Made by a program: the position numbers and the translations under genes. From NCBI RefSeq assembly GCF_019803445.1, contig NZ_CP081844.1, forward strand, positions 1,624,501 through 1,688,500: DNA of 64,000 nt. Direction: 5' to 3'. Position 1 is the first letter of the stretch. Every line of letters starts with the position of its first letter. Positions 32,619 through 42,805 of the stretch are shown here, piece after piece. The DNA is from Caenibius sp. WL. GTDB lineage: Bacteria > Pseudomonadota > Alphaproteobacteria > Sphingomonadales > Sphingomonadaceae. The notes below the pieces were generated by a model, which worked only from the letters and a program-made list of their open reading frames with translations, was not told the origin of the DNA and ran no database searches.

Positions 32619-34199
32619 TTAATCGGCGGGCTTGCAGCTATAGACCAGCCGCTCGTTGGGCTGGGTCGGCAGCAGCGCCGCGACCGACGCCTGCCGTTGG
32701 CCGAAATCGCCCGCGCGGTCACGCCCGCCGCCGCAGGCGGGCGGTTCGTACTTTGCCCGTTCGGTGCGCACGGCGGCCATCGCATCGTGGCCCAGCAGGT
32801 AGCGTTCGACGCGGTATTCGTGCCGTTCAGGGGCGTAGCGAGCGACGGACACCACCTCTTCGTCCTGCGGCACCAGAATGCGCGACCATTGCCCGCTCGA
32901 CATGCCATACTGGCTGCGGCCGTTGACACAGCCATCTTCGGACCAGGTGAGCGGCACGTCATTGGTTTCGGCGGTGGTCACCCGGCTGCGGGCGAGATCA
33001 ATCGTGCAGACGAGCGAATGCGCCGCCTGTTTCGGTGCGGGCTTGGCAGGGGCGGGCTTGGCGGGCTCCGCTGCCTTGGAGCCCTTCGCAAGAGATGCCA
33101 CGGCGCGCTGCTCCACTTCGTTCTCGGTCATTCCGGGGCGCAGGACCCAAACGACCAGTGCGGCGAGCACTGTGGCGGCGGTGACGCCGCCGGCGATTCC
33201 GGTCCGGCGCCGATCGCCCTGTTCGCGCATCTGCCAGGCATAGAGCCCGGCGAGGACTGCGACAGCAAGCAGCAGCCCGGCCAGTGCCATGCCGTTGTCG
33301 CGTTCCTCGATCAACGCGAATGCCGCCGTGCGTCGGGCCTTTTCCCGTGCCAATGCGGTTTCGGCTTCCTGCTTGCGGGCGAGTTCCATCGCGGCCTGTG
33401 CTTCCCGTTCGGTCTGGGCGCGCTCCTGCGCGTCCAGTTCTGCCAGGCTGCGGCAGGGCAGGCCGTTGACCATCGGTTCGACCCCGTTGGCGCGCAGGAA
33501 CGGCAGGATCTCCCGCGCCGAAACGGCGAAGAAGAATTCCGCGTCGGCGCCTTGCGAATCGGTGCCGAAGCTGTTTGCGCCGACCACCCGGCCGCAATTG
33601 TCGAGCAGCGGGCCACCCGAATTGCCCCGGGCAATGGGTGCTGTGTGGAGAATCGTGTCGAAATTGCGCGTTGGCCGTTCGCCGGAGATATAGCCCTGAC
33701 TTTTTACCGGCGGTTGCGGGCGCAGGACATCGGCGACCGACAGCCCCTGCGCGCGGTCGACATTCATCGGATAGCCGACGGCGGAAACCAGTGTGCTGTC
33801 CTGCGGCGGAGCGCTGGCGATGGAAAGCGCGGGAAGGTGCATCGGCGTGTCGGCTTCGATCAGAGCCAGATCGTTCTTCGGCGAATAGGCGAGGACACGC
33901 CCCGGCACGGCCTCGCCGCCCTGTGGCGGCACGATGCCGAGAGTCAGCCCGGGAAGCTGGAGCACTTCCTCCACCACATGCGCATTGGTGACGATCTTGC
34001 TGTCTTGCACGACGAATCCGGTGCCGTGCGATACGGGGAACAACTGTTCCCCATTCTGGCCGAGAACCACCACGCGCACCACGCCCCGCGCCGCAGCGGC
34101 GATGTCGGCCGGGTCCGCGCCCGCCGGAGCCGGGAGAACGGCGAGGCCGAAGACAAGCGCGAGCGTGGCGAGGAAGCGATGGAAAAACCGTGCGATCAT
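32619..34199 (-). CDS. Trypsin-like serine protease with membrane anchor
   Basis: 526 residues. The signal peptide (1-28, ends PAGADP) is followed by an S1C/DegP-like protease domain with His74 in TNAHVV, Asp110 in KNDLALIE, and Ser194 in RGNSGGPLLD. It has no PDZ domain. Next comes a Glu/Ala/Arg-rich coiled coil (about 252-300), two membrane helices (304-323 and 334-353), a Pro/Lys/Ala linker and a Cys-containing C-terminal domain (about 395-526) that I do not recognise. The protease would face the periplasm, with the unknown domain probably in the same compartment. It is transcribed in the same direction as the atp operon, 171 bases ahead. Confidence 0.85.
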   Translation of the reverse strand: MIARFFHRFLATLALVFGLAVLPAPAGADPADIAAAARGVVRVVVLGQNGEQLFPVSHGTGFVVQDSKIVTNAHVVEEVLQLPGLTLGIVPPQGGEAVPGRVLAYSPKNDLALIEADTPMHLPALSIASAPPQDSTLVSAVGYPMNVDRAQGLSVADVLRPQPPVKSQGYISGERPTRNFDTILHTAPIARGNSGGPLLDNCGRVVGANSFGTDSQGADAEFFFAVSAREILPFLRANGVEPMVNGLPCRSLAELDAQERAQTEREAQAAMELARKQEAETALAREKARRTAAFALIEERDNGMALAGLLLAVAVLAGLYAWQMREQGDRRRTGIAGGVTAATVLAALVVWVLRPGMTENEVEQRAVASLAKGSKAAEPAKPAPAKPAPKQAAHSLVCTIDLARSRVTTAETNDVPLTWSEDGCVNGRSQYGMSSGQWSRILVPQDEEVVSVARYAPERHEYRVERYLLGHDAMAAVRTERAKYEPPACGGGRDRAGDFGQRQASVAALLPTQPNERLVYSCKPAD

Positions 34200-34311
34200 G
34201 CGCGCCTACATGCCATTATCTGATTGGAGCGCAAGAATCGGAACGCCTTTGCGGTGCATGATCGCTTAAGCAGGGGCATGTTCGAAGGCTCGTGAAGGAA
34301 AGGTATCGCCG

Positions 34312-34833
34312 ATGAAACCGTCTCGTGTGGGCAAAAGCTATGCGGGTGAGACAATCGCCTGGGCCGTGGTGGAAACGAGCCTTGGCCCGGCCATGATCGC
34401 GGCCACCGAAAAAGGCATCTGCCGTCTGTCCTTCGGGGAAGGGGGCGAAGATCTGGCGCGTTATTTCGCCGGGGCCGAACTGATCGAACAGGGCGATTCG
34501 CTGTCAGGCGTGCTGGACAAGGCGATCGCCGCGATCGAACAGCCCGGCCATGCGACCGACATTCCACTCGATCTGCGCGGTACACCGTTCCAGCAGAACG
34601 TCTGGCGGGCGTTGTGCGCCATCCCGGCGGGTGAGACGCGCAGTTATACCGAACTGGCCGCCGCTGCGGGGCGGCCCAGGGCGATGCGCGCGGCAGGCAG
34701 CGCCAACGGCGCCAACCCCGTCGCCGTGCTGGTGCCGTGCCACCGCGTGATCCGCTCCGACGGCGGTATCGGCGGCTATGCCTATGGCACGGCGATCAAG
34801 CAGGAACTGCTGCGGCGGGAAGGTGGCGCATAG
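34312..34833 (+). CDS. ogt: Methylated-DNA--protein-cysteine methyltransferase
   Basis: 173 residues. A suicide DNA-repair enzyme for O6-methylguanine. The acceptor Cys143 sits in VLVPCHRVIRSDG, and the helix-turn-helix part TPFQQNVWRALCAIPAGETRSYTELA precedes it. It corresponds to the Ogt/AdaB C-terminal form without the Ada zinc domain. It has its own promoter region opposite the protease gene. Confidence 0.93.
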   Translation: MKPSRVGKSYAGETIAWAVVETSLGPAMIAATEKGICRLSFGEGGEDLARYFAGAELIEQGDSLSGVLDKAIAAIEQPGHATDIPLDLRGTPFQQNVWRALCAIPAGETRSYTELAAAAGRPRAMRAAGSANGANPVAVLVPCHRVIRSDGGIGGYAYGTAIKQELLRREGGA

Positions 34834-34860
34834 CGCCACCGCCTGCTTCCTGCTTCATCG

Positions 34861-37026
34861 TCACACGAAGCTGTAAGGGTCGATATCCACGCTGACCCGC
34901 ACGCTGCGCGGCAGATCGAAGCCGCCGAGCCATTGGCGGATCACGTCCTGCACTTGCGCCGTGCGCCGTGCGTTGACCAGCAGGCGATAGCGATAGCGCC
35001 CGCGCAGCAGCGCTAGCGGGGCCGGGGCGGGGCCAAGAATGGCGATATCGGCGAGTTCGGGGCGTTTGCCGCCGATGGCGCGGGCGGCGTCGCGGGCTTC
35101 GGCTTCATCTTCGCTCGACACGATGATTGCCGCCCAGCGGCCGAACGGCGGGGCGCCCGCTTCGCGCCGGGCCTCCGCTTCCGCCGTATAGAACGCATCG
35201 CGATCCCCGGCGGCCAGCGCGGTGATCACCGGCGCTTCAGGATGGCGGGTCTGGATCAACACTTCGCCCGGCTTGGCTCCGCGCCCTGCGCGGCCTGCCA
35301 CCTGCGCGATCTGCTGATAGGTCCGTTCCGCCGCGCGTAGGTCCCCGCCTTCGAGGCCGAGATCGGCATCGACCACACCCACCAGCGTGAGTTCGGGGAA
35401 ATGGAACCCTTTCGTCACCAGTTGCGTGCCCACGATCACGTCGATTTGCCGCGCTTCGGCAAGAGCGATGAATTCGGCTGCGCGTTCGGGGGTGTTGAGC
35501 GTGTCCGAAGTCGCCACCGCCACGCGCGCTTTGGGCATCAGTTCGGCCACTTCATCCGCGATCCGTTCGACCCCGGGGCCGCAGGCGACGAGGCAATCTT
35601 CCGTTCCGCATTCGGGGCAGGCGGGCGGAGGCGGGGTTTCGTGGCCGCAATGGTGGCAGGCGAGCCGCTGGGAAAAGCGATGTTCGACCAGCCAGGCGCT
35701 GCAATTGGGACATTGGAAACGATAGCCGCAATGGCGGCAAAGCGTCAGCGGAGCATAGCCGCGCCGGTTGAGGAACAGCAACGACTGCTCCCCGCGTTCG
35801 GCACGCAATTCGAGCTGTTCAACCAGTTTCGGTGCGAGCCAGCGCCCGCGCGGCGGCGGATCGGCGCGCAGGTCGAGCACGGCGATATCCGGCAATTGTG
35901 CGCCGCCATAGCGGGCGGCCAGTTCGATTTTCTCGTAAACGCCGCTGTCGGCCATCTGCAGGCTTTCCAGCGCCGGGGTCGCGCTGGCGAGGATTACCGG
36001 AATGCCCGCAAACCGGCCGCGCATTACCGCCACGTCGCGCGCGTTGTAGCGCACGCCATCGTCCTGTTTGAAACTCACTTCGTGCGCTTCGTCGACCACG
36101 ATCAGGCCGAGCCGGGCATAAGGCAGGAACAAAGCCGAACGCGCGCCGACCACGACTTGCGCCTCGCCGCTGGCAATGGCGCGCCAGGCCCGCCGCCGCT
36201 CCGTCGATTTGAGCGAGGAATGCCATGTCACCGGCGCCGCGCCAAAACGAGCCTCGAAACGCTTGAGAAAAGCTTCCGTCAACGCGATTTCGGGCAGGAG
36301 GACGAGCACCTGCCGCCCTTCTTTCAACGCGGTGGCGATGGCTTCGAAATAGACTTCGGTCTTGCCCGATCCGGTCACCCCGTCGAGGAGGAAGGGAGCG
36401 AATCCGCCATTCGTGATCGCTTCGCTGAAACGGTCCGCGGCGGCCTGCTGCTCGGGATTGAGAGCAGGCACCGCGTGATCCGGTTCGGCGCGGGGGAAGG
36501 GGCGGTCGCAATCGACCGCGACCGCTTCCAGCGCGCCCATGTTGGCCAGTCCGCGCAGCACCCCTTCGGACACCTCGGCGATGGCGGCCAGTTCGCGCAG
36601 CGTGGCCTGTTCGCCTTCCAGCCGTTCCAGCGCCTGTTCGCGCTGAGCGGTCATCCTGTCTGGCATGGTGCCGGTCAGCCGATATTCGGTCATCGTGGCG
36701 GGCCCTTTGAGCGCCCCGCCGCTCGACAGCACCATCCGCGCGACGGAAGCGGGCGCGGCGCAGTAATAATCCGCCGTCCACTCCACCAGCCGCCGCAATT
36801 CGTCCGTCAGCGGGGGCACCGGCAGGATACCGAGGATCGGGCGCAGCTTGTTGTCGGGAACCGAGGCCGCTTCCAGCCGTCCTTCGTCCCAGACGATTCC
36901 GATCACTTCGCGCGGCCCCAGCGGCGCGCGCACCACGCTCCCCGGCTTGACAACCGTGCCTTCGGGCACACGATAGTCGAGCGGGCCAAGCGCGGCATTG
37001 AGGACGAGAAGGCGAACGCGGTTCAT
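34861..37026 (-). CDS. priA: Primosomal protein N' (replication restart helicase)
   Basis: 721 residues. A 3'-to-5' superfamily 2 helicase that reloads the replisome at stalled forks. The N-terminal DNA-binding part ends near residue 110. Walker A is DGVTGSGKTEVYF, the DEAH box is IVVDEAHE, and eight cysteines in four CxxC pairs (CRHC, CPNC, CHHC, CPEC) form the two zinc sites. The motif QIAQVAGRAGRG is helicase motif VI. The start at 37026 (MNRVRLLVLN) begins the conserved N-domain. It is transcribed away from the DUF4197 gene. Confidence 0.96.
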   Translation of the reverse strand: MNRVRLLVLNAALGPLDYRVPEGTVVKPGSVVRAPLGPREVIGIVWDEGRLEAASVPDNKLRPILGILPVPPLTDELRRLVEWTADYYCAAPASVARMVLSSGGALKGPATMTEYRLTGTMPDRMTAQREQALERLEGEQATLRELAAIAEVSEGVLRGLANMGALEAVAVDCDRPFPRAEPDHAVPALNPEQQAAADRFSEAITNGGFAPFLLDGVTGSGKTEVYFEAIATALKEGRQVLVLLPEIALTEAFLKRFEARFGAAPVTWHSSLKSTERRRAWRAIASGEAQVVVGARSALFLPYARLGLIVVDEAHEVSFKQDDGVRYNARDVAVMRGRFAGIPVILASATPALESLQMADSGVYEKIELAARYGGAQLPDIAVLDLRADPPPRGRWLAPKLVEQLELRAERGEQSLLFLNRRGYAPLTLCRHCGYRFQCPNCSAWLVEHRFSQRLACHHCGHETPPPPACPECGTEDCLVACGPGVERIADEVAELMPKARVAVATSDTLNTPERAAEFIALAEARQIDVIVGTQLVTKGFHFPELTLVGVVDADLGLEGGDLRAAERTYQQIAQVAGRAGRGAKPGEVLIQTRHPEAPVITALAAGDRDAFYTAEAEARREAGAPPFGRWAAIIVSSEDEAEARDAARAIGGKRPELADIAILGPAPAPLALLRGRYRYRLLVNARRTAQVQDVIRQWLGGFDLPRSVRVSVDIDPYSFV

Positions 37027-37081
37027 GGATCGCGCTATATGGGGCGGGGCACACCCCCACGGCAAGAATGGAGAGGCGGAA

Positions 37082-37768
37082 ATGCGGGCATTGTCGAAAA
37101 GCATGATCGGGCGCCGGTCCATATTGGCCGGCATGGCGGGGCTGGGATTTATGGCTTTGCCCGGCTGCGCGACGGTGCAGCGCGACAGCTTGACCGAAGC
37201 CGTGCGCCGGTTGCTGCTGGTGGCGAGCGAGAACGCCTTCGCCCGGCTGACCGCGCCGGGCGGCTTCTACGACGATGCTTTCAACCGCATCGAATTGCCC
37301 GGCCAGTACCGCAAGAGCGGCAACGCGGTGGCCGATTTCCTGACGTCCGCCGTGTTCAAGACGCGGCTGGAAAAAGCGTTCGGCCGAATGGCGGAACGGG
37401 GCGCGGACCGCGCGGCGCCGCTGGTGGTCGATGCGATCCGGCTGGCCACCATCCCTGATGCCCAGCAGATCATCCATGGCGGCCCGACCGGGGCGACGGA
37501 ATTCCTGCGGCGGGCGATGGGCGGTTCGCTGGTCGAAGCGATGGTGCCTGAATTGGGCGATGCCATCCGCCTGACGGACGAACCGCTGGTGGCGCAGGCG
37601 ATTGCAAGCTTCACCGGAATCGACAACGCGGGCAGCGTGGCCCGCAATCTTGCCGGGCAGGTGGACGACAGGATCTGGAACGCCATCGGGCGGGAGGAAG
37701 CCGCGATGCGCGCCAATCCGGGCAGTATCAGAGACCCGATGCTGCGCCGCCTGTTCAGCGCGCCGTGA
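37082..37768 (+). CDS. DUF4197 family lipoprotein
   Basis: 228 residues. GGAGAGG stands before the ATG at 37082. The N-terminus IGRRSILAGMAGLGFMALPGC combines a twin-arginine start with a lipobox, so it may be exported folded by Tat and lipidated. The remainder is helical (LTEAVRRLLLVASENAFARL; TSAVFKTRLEKAFGRM), which fits DUF4197. Function unknown. It diverges from priA. Confidence 0.8.
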   Translation: MRALSKSMIGRRSILAGMAGLGFMALPGCATVQRDSLTEAVRRLLLVASENAFARLTAPGGFYDDAFNRIELPGQYRKSGNAVADFLTSAVFKTRLEKAFGRMAERGADRAAPLVVDAIRLATIPDAQQIIHGGPTGATEFLRRAMGGSLVEAMVPELGDAIRLTDEPLVAQAIASFTGIDNAGSVARNLAGQVDDRIWNAIGREEAAMRANPGSIRDPMLRRLFSAP

Positions 37769-37885
37769 CAGGGTGGCGGCGCTGAAGCAGCGCGATTGGC
37801 GAAAGGCCATCGCCGCTTTCCCTAGCGGACGGGGGCAGGCTTGGCTAAGGCAGCAAGGAATCGCTTTCCCACCCGGAGCCCGCTC

Positions 37886-38542
37886 ATGAAGTTCTTCGCC
37901 GACACCGCCGAAATCGCCGACATCAAGGAACTGGCCGCCACCGGCCTGCTCGACGGCGTCACCACCAATCCCAGTCTGATCGCCAAGTCGGGCCGCGATT
38001 TCATGGAAGTGACGAAGGAAATCTGCGGCATCGTCGATGGTCCCGTCAGCGCGGAAGTGGTCGCGCTCGATCACGAAACGATGATGAAAGAGGCCGAAGT
38101 GCTGCGCAAGATCGCGGACAACGTCTGCATCAAAGTGCCGCTGACGATCGACGGCCTCAAGACCTGCAAGGCGCTGACCGACGATGGCACGATGGTCAAT
38201 GTCACGCTGTGTTTCTCGGCCAATCAGGCGCTGCTCGCGGCCAAGGCGGGGGCGACGTTCGTTTCGCCCTTCGTCGGCCGGCATGACGATAACGGCTTCG
38301 ACGGGATGGAGCTGATCCGCGATATCCGCCTGATTTACGATAATTATGCGTTCGAAACCGAAATCCTCGTCGCCTCCGTGCGCAATGCGGTTCATGTGCT
38401 GGAATCGGCCCGGATCGGCGCGGATGTCGCGACTATGCCGCCCGCCGTCATCAAGGGGCTGGTCAAGCATGTCCTGACCGACAAGGGTATCGAAGGGTTC
38501 CTGGCCGATTGGGCCAAGACCGGCCAGACGATCATAAGGTAA
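37886..38542 (+). CDS. Transaldolase, fructose-6-phosphate aldolase type
   Basis: 218 residues, the size of the small transaldolase (TalC/FSA) subfamily. It starts with [16 protein letters not shown] and shows [21 protein letters not shown] with the Schiff-base Lys, and [17 protein letters not shown] is 8 bases before the ATG at 37886. Transaldolase in the pentose phosphate path is more likely than FSA activity in this group. The two cannot be separated by eye. Confidence 0.93.
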   Translation: MKFFADTAEIADIKELAATGLLDGVTTNPSLIAKSGRDFMEVTKEICGIVDGPVSAEVVALDHETMMKEAEVLRKIADNVCIKVPLTIDGLKTCKALTDDGTMVNVTLCFSANQALLAAKAGATFVSPFVGRHDDNGFDGMELIRDIRLIYDNYAFETEILVASVRNAVHVLESARIGADVATMPPAVIKGLVKHVLTDKGIEGFLADWAKTGQTIIR

Positions 38543-38615
38543 AGGGCGCTTCCCCATAGCCGCGAACCGGGCCCGGCGGGTCCGGCAGGCTGTACGGAAG
38601 CGTTATGAAGAAAAG

Positions 38616-40436
38616 ATGTCCGAAGAATCGCCGCTCGACAGGTTCAAGTCCGCGCTGACCAGCGCCAGCCGCGCCATCGCCCACGAGGCGGAGCTGGAAC
38701 TGGCATGGACGGCGGATGCCCCCGCGCAAGTGGGCAAGAATCTGCGCGTGCCGATGCCGGGGCGCAATCTGCCGCGCGACAAGGCAATGGAAGCGCGCGG
38801 CTTTGCCGACAGTTTCGCACTGCGCATGCGCCATCATGACGATGCGCTGCATATGCGCCATGCCCCGCTCGATGCGGCGGCGCGAGCCTGTTACGATGCT
38901 GTTGAGAACGTGCGCTACGAGGCGCTCGGCTCCCGCGATTATGCCGGTATCCGGCAGAATATCGGCGCGGCTGAAGCGATCCGGCTGGCTTCCGATCCGA
39001 TCGCGCGGGCCAGCACGCCGGGCGAAGTGCCGGTGCAGGTGGCGCTGGGGCTGCTGCTGCGCGAACGGCTGACCGGCGAAGCCGTGCCCGAAGTGGCGCG
39101 GGCCGGGGTCGATATGGTGCGCGGCTGGATCGAGGAGCGGGCGGGCGCCGATTTCGACAAGCTCGCCACGTCGCTGGACGATCAGCAGGCATTCCAGAGC
39201 CTGTCGCTCGACATGCTGCGCCATCTCGAACTGGTGCAGGCCGAACCGCTCGAACCCGATACGCTCGACGACGATGACGAGCAGGAGGACGAAGACGGCG
39301 GCGAGGACGAGGAAGGCGAGGAAGATACCGAATCCGGCGATGACATGCGCCGCGAGATGTCGGGTGAATTCGAGGACGGCGACCAGAGCGACGAGACCGA
39401 TTCCGAACCCGATCTCGATGGCGAAATGGGCGAAGCCGACATGGAGGACGAAGGGCAGGAGGGCATGCTGCCCGTGCGCCCCAATCGCCCCTGGACGGAG
39501 ATCCCCGCCAATTTCGAATACAAGATCTATACCGAACGGTTCGATGAGGTCATCGGCGCCGAGGAACTGTGCGACGACGAGGAACTGACGCGTCTGCGCG
39601 CTTACCTCGATAGCCAGTTGACCGGGTTGCAGGGCGTCGTCACCCGGTTGGCCAACCGCCTTCAGCGCCGGTTGATGGCGCAGCAGAACCGCAGCTGGGA
39701 TTTCGATCAGGAAGAAGGCATGCTCGATGCCGCGCGGCTGGCGCGGGTGATCGTCTCGCCGGGCCATTCGCTGTCCTACAAGATCGAGCGCGATGTTGAA
39801 TTCAAGGATACCGTCGTCACGCTGCTGATCGACAATTCCGGTTCGATGCGCGGGCGGCCGATCTCCATCGCCGCGATCAGCGCCGATGTGATGGCGCGCA
39901 CGCTCGAACGCTGCGGGGTGAAAGTCGAAATCCTCGGCTTCACCACCCGCGCGTGGAAAGGCGGGCAAAGCCGCGAGGCGTGGCTGGCCGAAGGCAAGCC
40001 CGGAAACCCCGGTCGCCTCAACGACTTGCGTCACATCGTTTACAAGAAGGCTGATGAACCGTGGCGCCGCGCGCGCCGCAATCTCGGCCTGATGATGCGC
40101 GAAGGGCTGCTCAAGGAAAACATCGATGGCGAAGCGCTGCTCTGGGCGCATAATCGCATGCTCGCCCGGCCGGAGGATCGCCGCATCCTGATGGTGATTT
40201 CCGATGGTGCACCGGTCGACGATTCCACGCTCTCGGTCAACAACGCGGGCTATCTCGAAGCGCACTTGCGCAATGTGATCCAGTGGATCGAACGGATGAG
40301 CCCGGTCCAGTTGATCGCCATCGGCATCGGCCATGATGTGACGCGCTACTACAAACGCGCGGTGACGATCATGGATGCCGAACAACTGGGCGGCACGATC
40401 ATCGAACAGCTTGCCGACCTATTCGAAGTGGAATAA
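38616..40436 (+). CDS. cobT: Cobaltochelatase subunit CobT
   Basis: 606 residues. An N-terminal domain, a very acidic segment (about 211-282, rich in Asp/Glu), and a C-terminal von Willebrand A domain with the MIDAS motif DNSGS (406-410) in [11 protein letters not shown]. With CobS (AAA+) and CobN it inserts cobalt in aerobic B12 synthesis. CobS, which is usually the neighbour, is not in the window: the gene behind is a transaldolase and the next is a broken reading frame. CobT proteins without CobN exist and may serve other metal insertions. Confidence 0.93.
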   Translation: MSEESPLDRFKSALTSASRAIAHEAELELAWTADAPAQVGKNLRVPMPGRNLPRDKAMEARGFADSFALRMRHHDDALHMRHAPLDAAARACYDAVENVRYEALGSRDYAGIRQNIGAAEAIRLASDPIARASTPGEVPVQVALGLLLRERLTGEAVPEVARAGVDMVRGWIEERAGADFDKLATSLDDQQAFQSLSLDMLRHLELVQAEPLEPDTLDDDDEQEDEDGGEDEEGEEDTESGDDMRREMSGEFEDGDQSDETDSEPDLDGEMGEADMEDEGQEGMLPVRPNRPWTEIPANFEYKIYTERFDEVIGAEELCDDEELTRLRAYLDSQLTGLQGVVTRLANRLQRRLMAQQNRSWDFDQEEGMLDAARLARVIVSPGHSLSYKIERDVEFKDTVVTLLIDNSGSMRGRPISIAAISADVMARTLERCGVKVEILGFTTRAWKGGQSREAWLAEGKPGNPGRLNDLRHIVYKKADEPWRRARRNLGLMMREGLLKENIDGEALLWAHNRMLARPEDRRILMVISDGAPVDDSTLSVNNAGYLEAHLRNVIQWIERMSPVQLIAIGIGHDVTRYYKRAVTIMDAEQLGGTIIEQLADLFEVE

Positions 40437-40477
40437 TCCTTTGCAGACGCCCTGTTCGTGGCGTCTTGGGGGATATC

Positions 40478-41103
40478 TTGGGGCAATCGATAACCCGCAT
40501 CGGGCGCGGCGGTCTTGCCGCCGCTGCTTGTCTGGCCGGCATGGGCCGGCTTGCGATCGCTCAGGATAGCGGGCCGGGTGAAACCGCCGTGCGCCTTGCC
40601 GATCATTCGGCGGATAAGCTGCCGGCTACGGTCATTCCTGCGCTGACACCGATCACGATCCGGATCGAACAGGAACTTGGCAGCAAGCTCAGCCATCCAG
40701 GCGATCCTTTCCGGATCAGTCTTGCGGAACCTGTCGTCGTCGAAGGGACTGAACTGGTGCCCGCAGGTGCGCAGGGCATGGGCGAGGTGGTGCATGCCAA
40801 GAAAGGCGGTTTTGGGGGCGCTGCCGGAGAACTGGTGCTGCCGCGCGCTATCTGGAAGTTGACGGCAGGCGTCTCCATTTGCGCAGCCTCGCATATCTTG
40901 GGCGAGGCAAGGACAATACGGACCTGACGGCTGTCGTCGGGATCGCCGCGGGATTTCCAGCGCTGTTTATCAACGGGGGTAACACTGTCGTGCCGTCCGG
41001 CACGATCGTGATGGCTAAGACGAGGGAAGAGTTCACACTCGGCCCGGTCGAGGCACGCCAGCCGGATAGCGATAGTTCATTTAAGGGAGGGGCTGACCAA
41101 TGA
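40478..41103 (+). pseudogene. Secreted conserved protein broken by a one-base deletion
   Basis: Reading starts at a TTG (40478, GGGGGAT upstream; 40466 is also possible) with a signal-like N-terminus (IGRGGLAAAACLAGMGRLAIAQ). The frame runs to GELVL at about 40838 and then turns into unrelated sequence. In the next frame the protein goes on as AARYLEVDGRRLHLRSL, then FPALFINGGNTVVPSGT, to a TGA at 41103. Joining GELVL to AARYLEV restores a normal product, so one G appears lost near 40840. The stop overlaps the ATG of the next gene (ATGA), which supports the second frame as real. Either a pseudogene or a base-call error. Confidence 0.75.
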
Positions 41104-41703
41104 AAACCAGGTTTGTGACGATGGCGCTTGCGGCATCCGTAGCGTTTCCGGCGATTGCGGGAAACTAAGAACCAGGAGCCGATCGCCATTCCGGCGCCGC
41201 CGGCGGGCAAAGGGCAGATCGTATTTTTCCGGCCGGGAGGAATGGGATTCGCGTTGGGCTGCTCGGTCAATGAAAACGGCCAGAAAGTCAGCTCCCTGGG
41301 GGCGGGAACCTACTTCATCATGGTGACCGATCCGGGCAAGCACGCGTTTTCCGTGAAAAGTGAAGCGACCGATACTCTGGCGCTGGAAGTCGAGGCCGAC
41401 GAAACCCAGTACGCCAAATGCAAGATCAAGATGGGCATCATGGTGGGGCGGCCCGATATCGCGCCGGCAACGGAAACCGAATTCCGCGCTGTGAAGCGTC
41501 TCAAGATGGTTGATGCCGATGATATGGGGCCCGGGCCGGGTGCGTTGCTGCCTGAGCAGGTCACGGCCGCTCTGGCCCCGGCTCCGGCGTCTCAGCCAGA
41601 GTCAGAGCCGGCTACAGCGGCCCCGGATGCAGTACCGGAAACCCCCGCCGATGCATTAGACGAACAGGCAACCCCCGTGGCCGATGCGGTTCTCGCACAA
41701 TAG
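41100..41703 (+). pseudogene. DUF2846 secreted protein broken by a one-base insertion
   Basis: The ATG at 41100 opens a good signal peptide (MKTRFVTMALAASVAFPAIAG) but a stop follows at 41166-41168. In the +1 frame the protein continues as ETKNQEPIAIPAPPAGKGQ, then IVFFRPGGMGFALGC, GAGTYFIMVTDPGKHAF and a Pro/Ala/Glu-rich tail, which is DUF2846. Removing one G near 41159-41161 joins signal and domain. It overlaps the preceding broken gene by four bases, so both were one operon. Downstream codons look under selection, so either the break is recent or it is an assembly error. Confidence 0.75.
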
Positions 41704-41848
41704 CGCGTCGGTGGGGAAGCAGAGTGGCGGCCGCAGCGGTCATGGCCCCATCGCTGGCTTTGCCGAATGGTGAACGGAAACGGTCTCCCGGCTTGCATGC
41801 CGATCCTTGGGCTTGCCGCCTCGGCTAACCTGGCCTAGCCCGCCGCCC

Positions 41849-42745
41849 ATGCTGTGGATTCCCATCACGCTCGTCGCCTGTGCGGCGCAGGTGCTCCGCA
41901 ACGGTGCGCAGGCGTCGCTGACCGGGCGCATCGGCACTTTGGGGGCGACGCAGGTCCGGTTCGTTTTCGGCCTGCCGTTCGCGGTGCTGTTCCTGCTCGC
42001 GGGGCTGGCGATCACGGGTGAGGGCCTGCCGCATCTCAATGCGGGGGCGCTCCGCTGGGGTATGCTCGGGGCCGTGGCGCAGATCGCCGCCACCGCGCTG
42101 ATGCTGTGGGTGATGCACAAGCGCGCGTTCGGCGTGGCTTATGCCTATATCAAGACCGAGCCGGTGATCGTGGCCCTGCTTGGCGTGCTGCTGCTGGGCG
42201 ATCATCTGCCCGCGCTGGGCTGGGTGGCGGTGGTTGTGGTGACGGCAGGGGTGCTTTGCGCTTCGGTCAAGCCGGGGGAGTTTTCCCGGCTGCTGAGCGA
42301 AAAGGGGATGATTGCGGCGGGCGTGGCGGCTGGCGGGCTGTTCGGCCTGTCCGCCATCGCCTTTCGCGGGGCGATCAACAGCCTGCCCGAAAGCGGCTAT
42401 GTCGTCCGCTCGCTGACCATGCTGGTTGTCACGTTGGCGATCCAGGCGGGATTGCTCGGCATCTGGCTTGCCTTGCGCGATCGGGCGGCGTTTGTCGGAT
42501 CGCTGCGCGAATGGCGGCGGAGCCTGGGCGCCGGCTTCTTGGGTGCGCTTGCTTCCGCTTTCTGGTTCACCGGTTTCGCGCTGACGGCGGCGGCCAATGT
42601 CCGCACGCTGGCGCTGGCCGAAATGCCGATGGCGGCGCTGCTGTCGGGCAGGCTGACCGGCAAAGGCATGGCGCGGCATGAAGTGACCGGCCTCGCGCTG
42701 GTGATGCTGGGCGTGGGGCTGCTGCTATGGTCGGCCGCCGCCTGA
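41849..42745 (+). CDS. EamA/DMT family transporter
   Basis: 298 residues with about ten membrane helices in the EamA two-repeat pattern. Landmarks are RFVFGLPFAVLFLLAGLAI, AFGVAYAYIKTEPVIVALLGVLLLGD (end of the first repeat) and FTGFALTAAANVRTLALAEMP. The start at 41849 (MLWIPITLV) begins the first helix. It is the third DMT protein in this window and the least similar to the other two. Substrate unknown. Confidence 0.87.
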   Translation: MLWIPITLVACAAQVLRNGAQASLTGRIGTLGATQVRFVFGLPFAVLFLLAGLAITGEGLPHLNAGALRWGMLGAVAQIAATALMLWVMHKRAFGVAYAYIKTEPVIVALLGVLLLGDHLPALGWVAVVVVTAGVLCASVKPGEFSRLLSEKGMIAAGVAAGGLFGLSAIAFRGAINSLPESGYVVRSLTMLVVTLAIQAGLLGIWLALRDRAAFVGSLREWRRSLGAGFLGALASAFWFTGFALTAAANVRTLALAEMPMAALLSGRLTGKGMARHEVTGLALVMLGVGLLLWSAAA

Positions 42746-42805
42746 TCGCTGCTCGCCCGATCTTGCCCGCTTGACGTTTGGAAGGCGGCGCGTAAGTCCC
42801 GCCCC

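Noticed and set aside
34243-34270. GGAAC upstream of ogt as a second EcfG site
   Set aside because: No CGTT follows at 16 or 17 bases.
35401-37458. 685-codon plus-strand frame across priA
   Set aside because: It is an antisense shadow of priA, whose motifs are intact.
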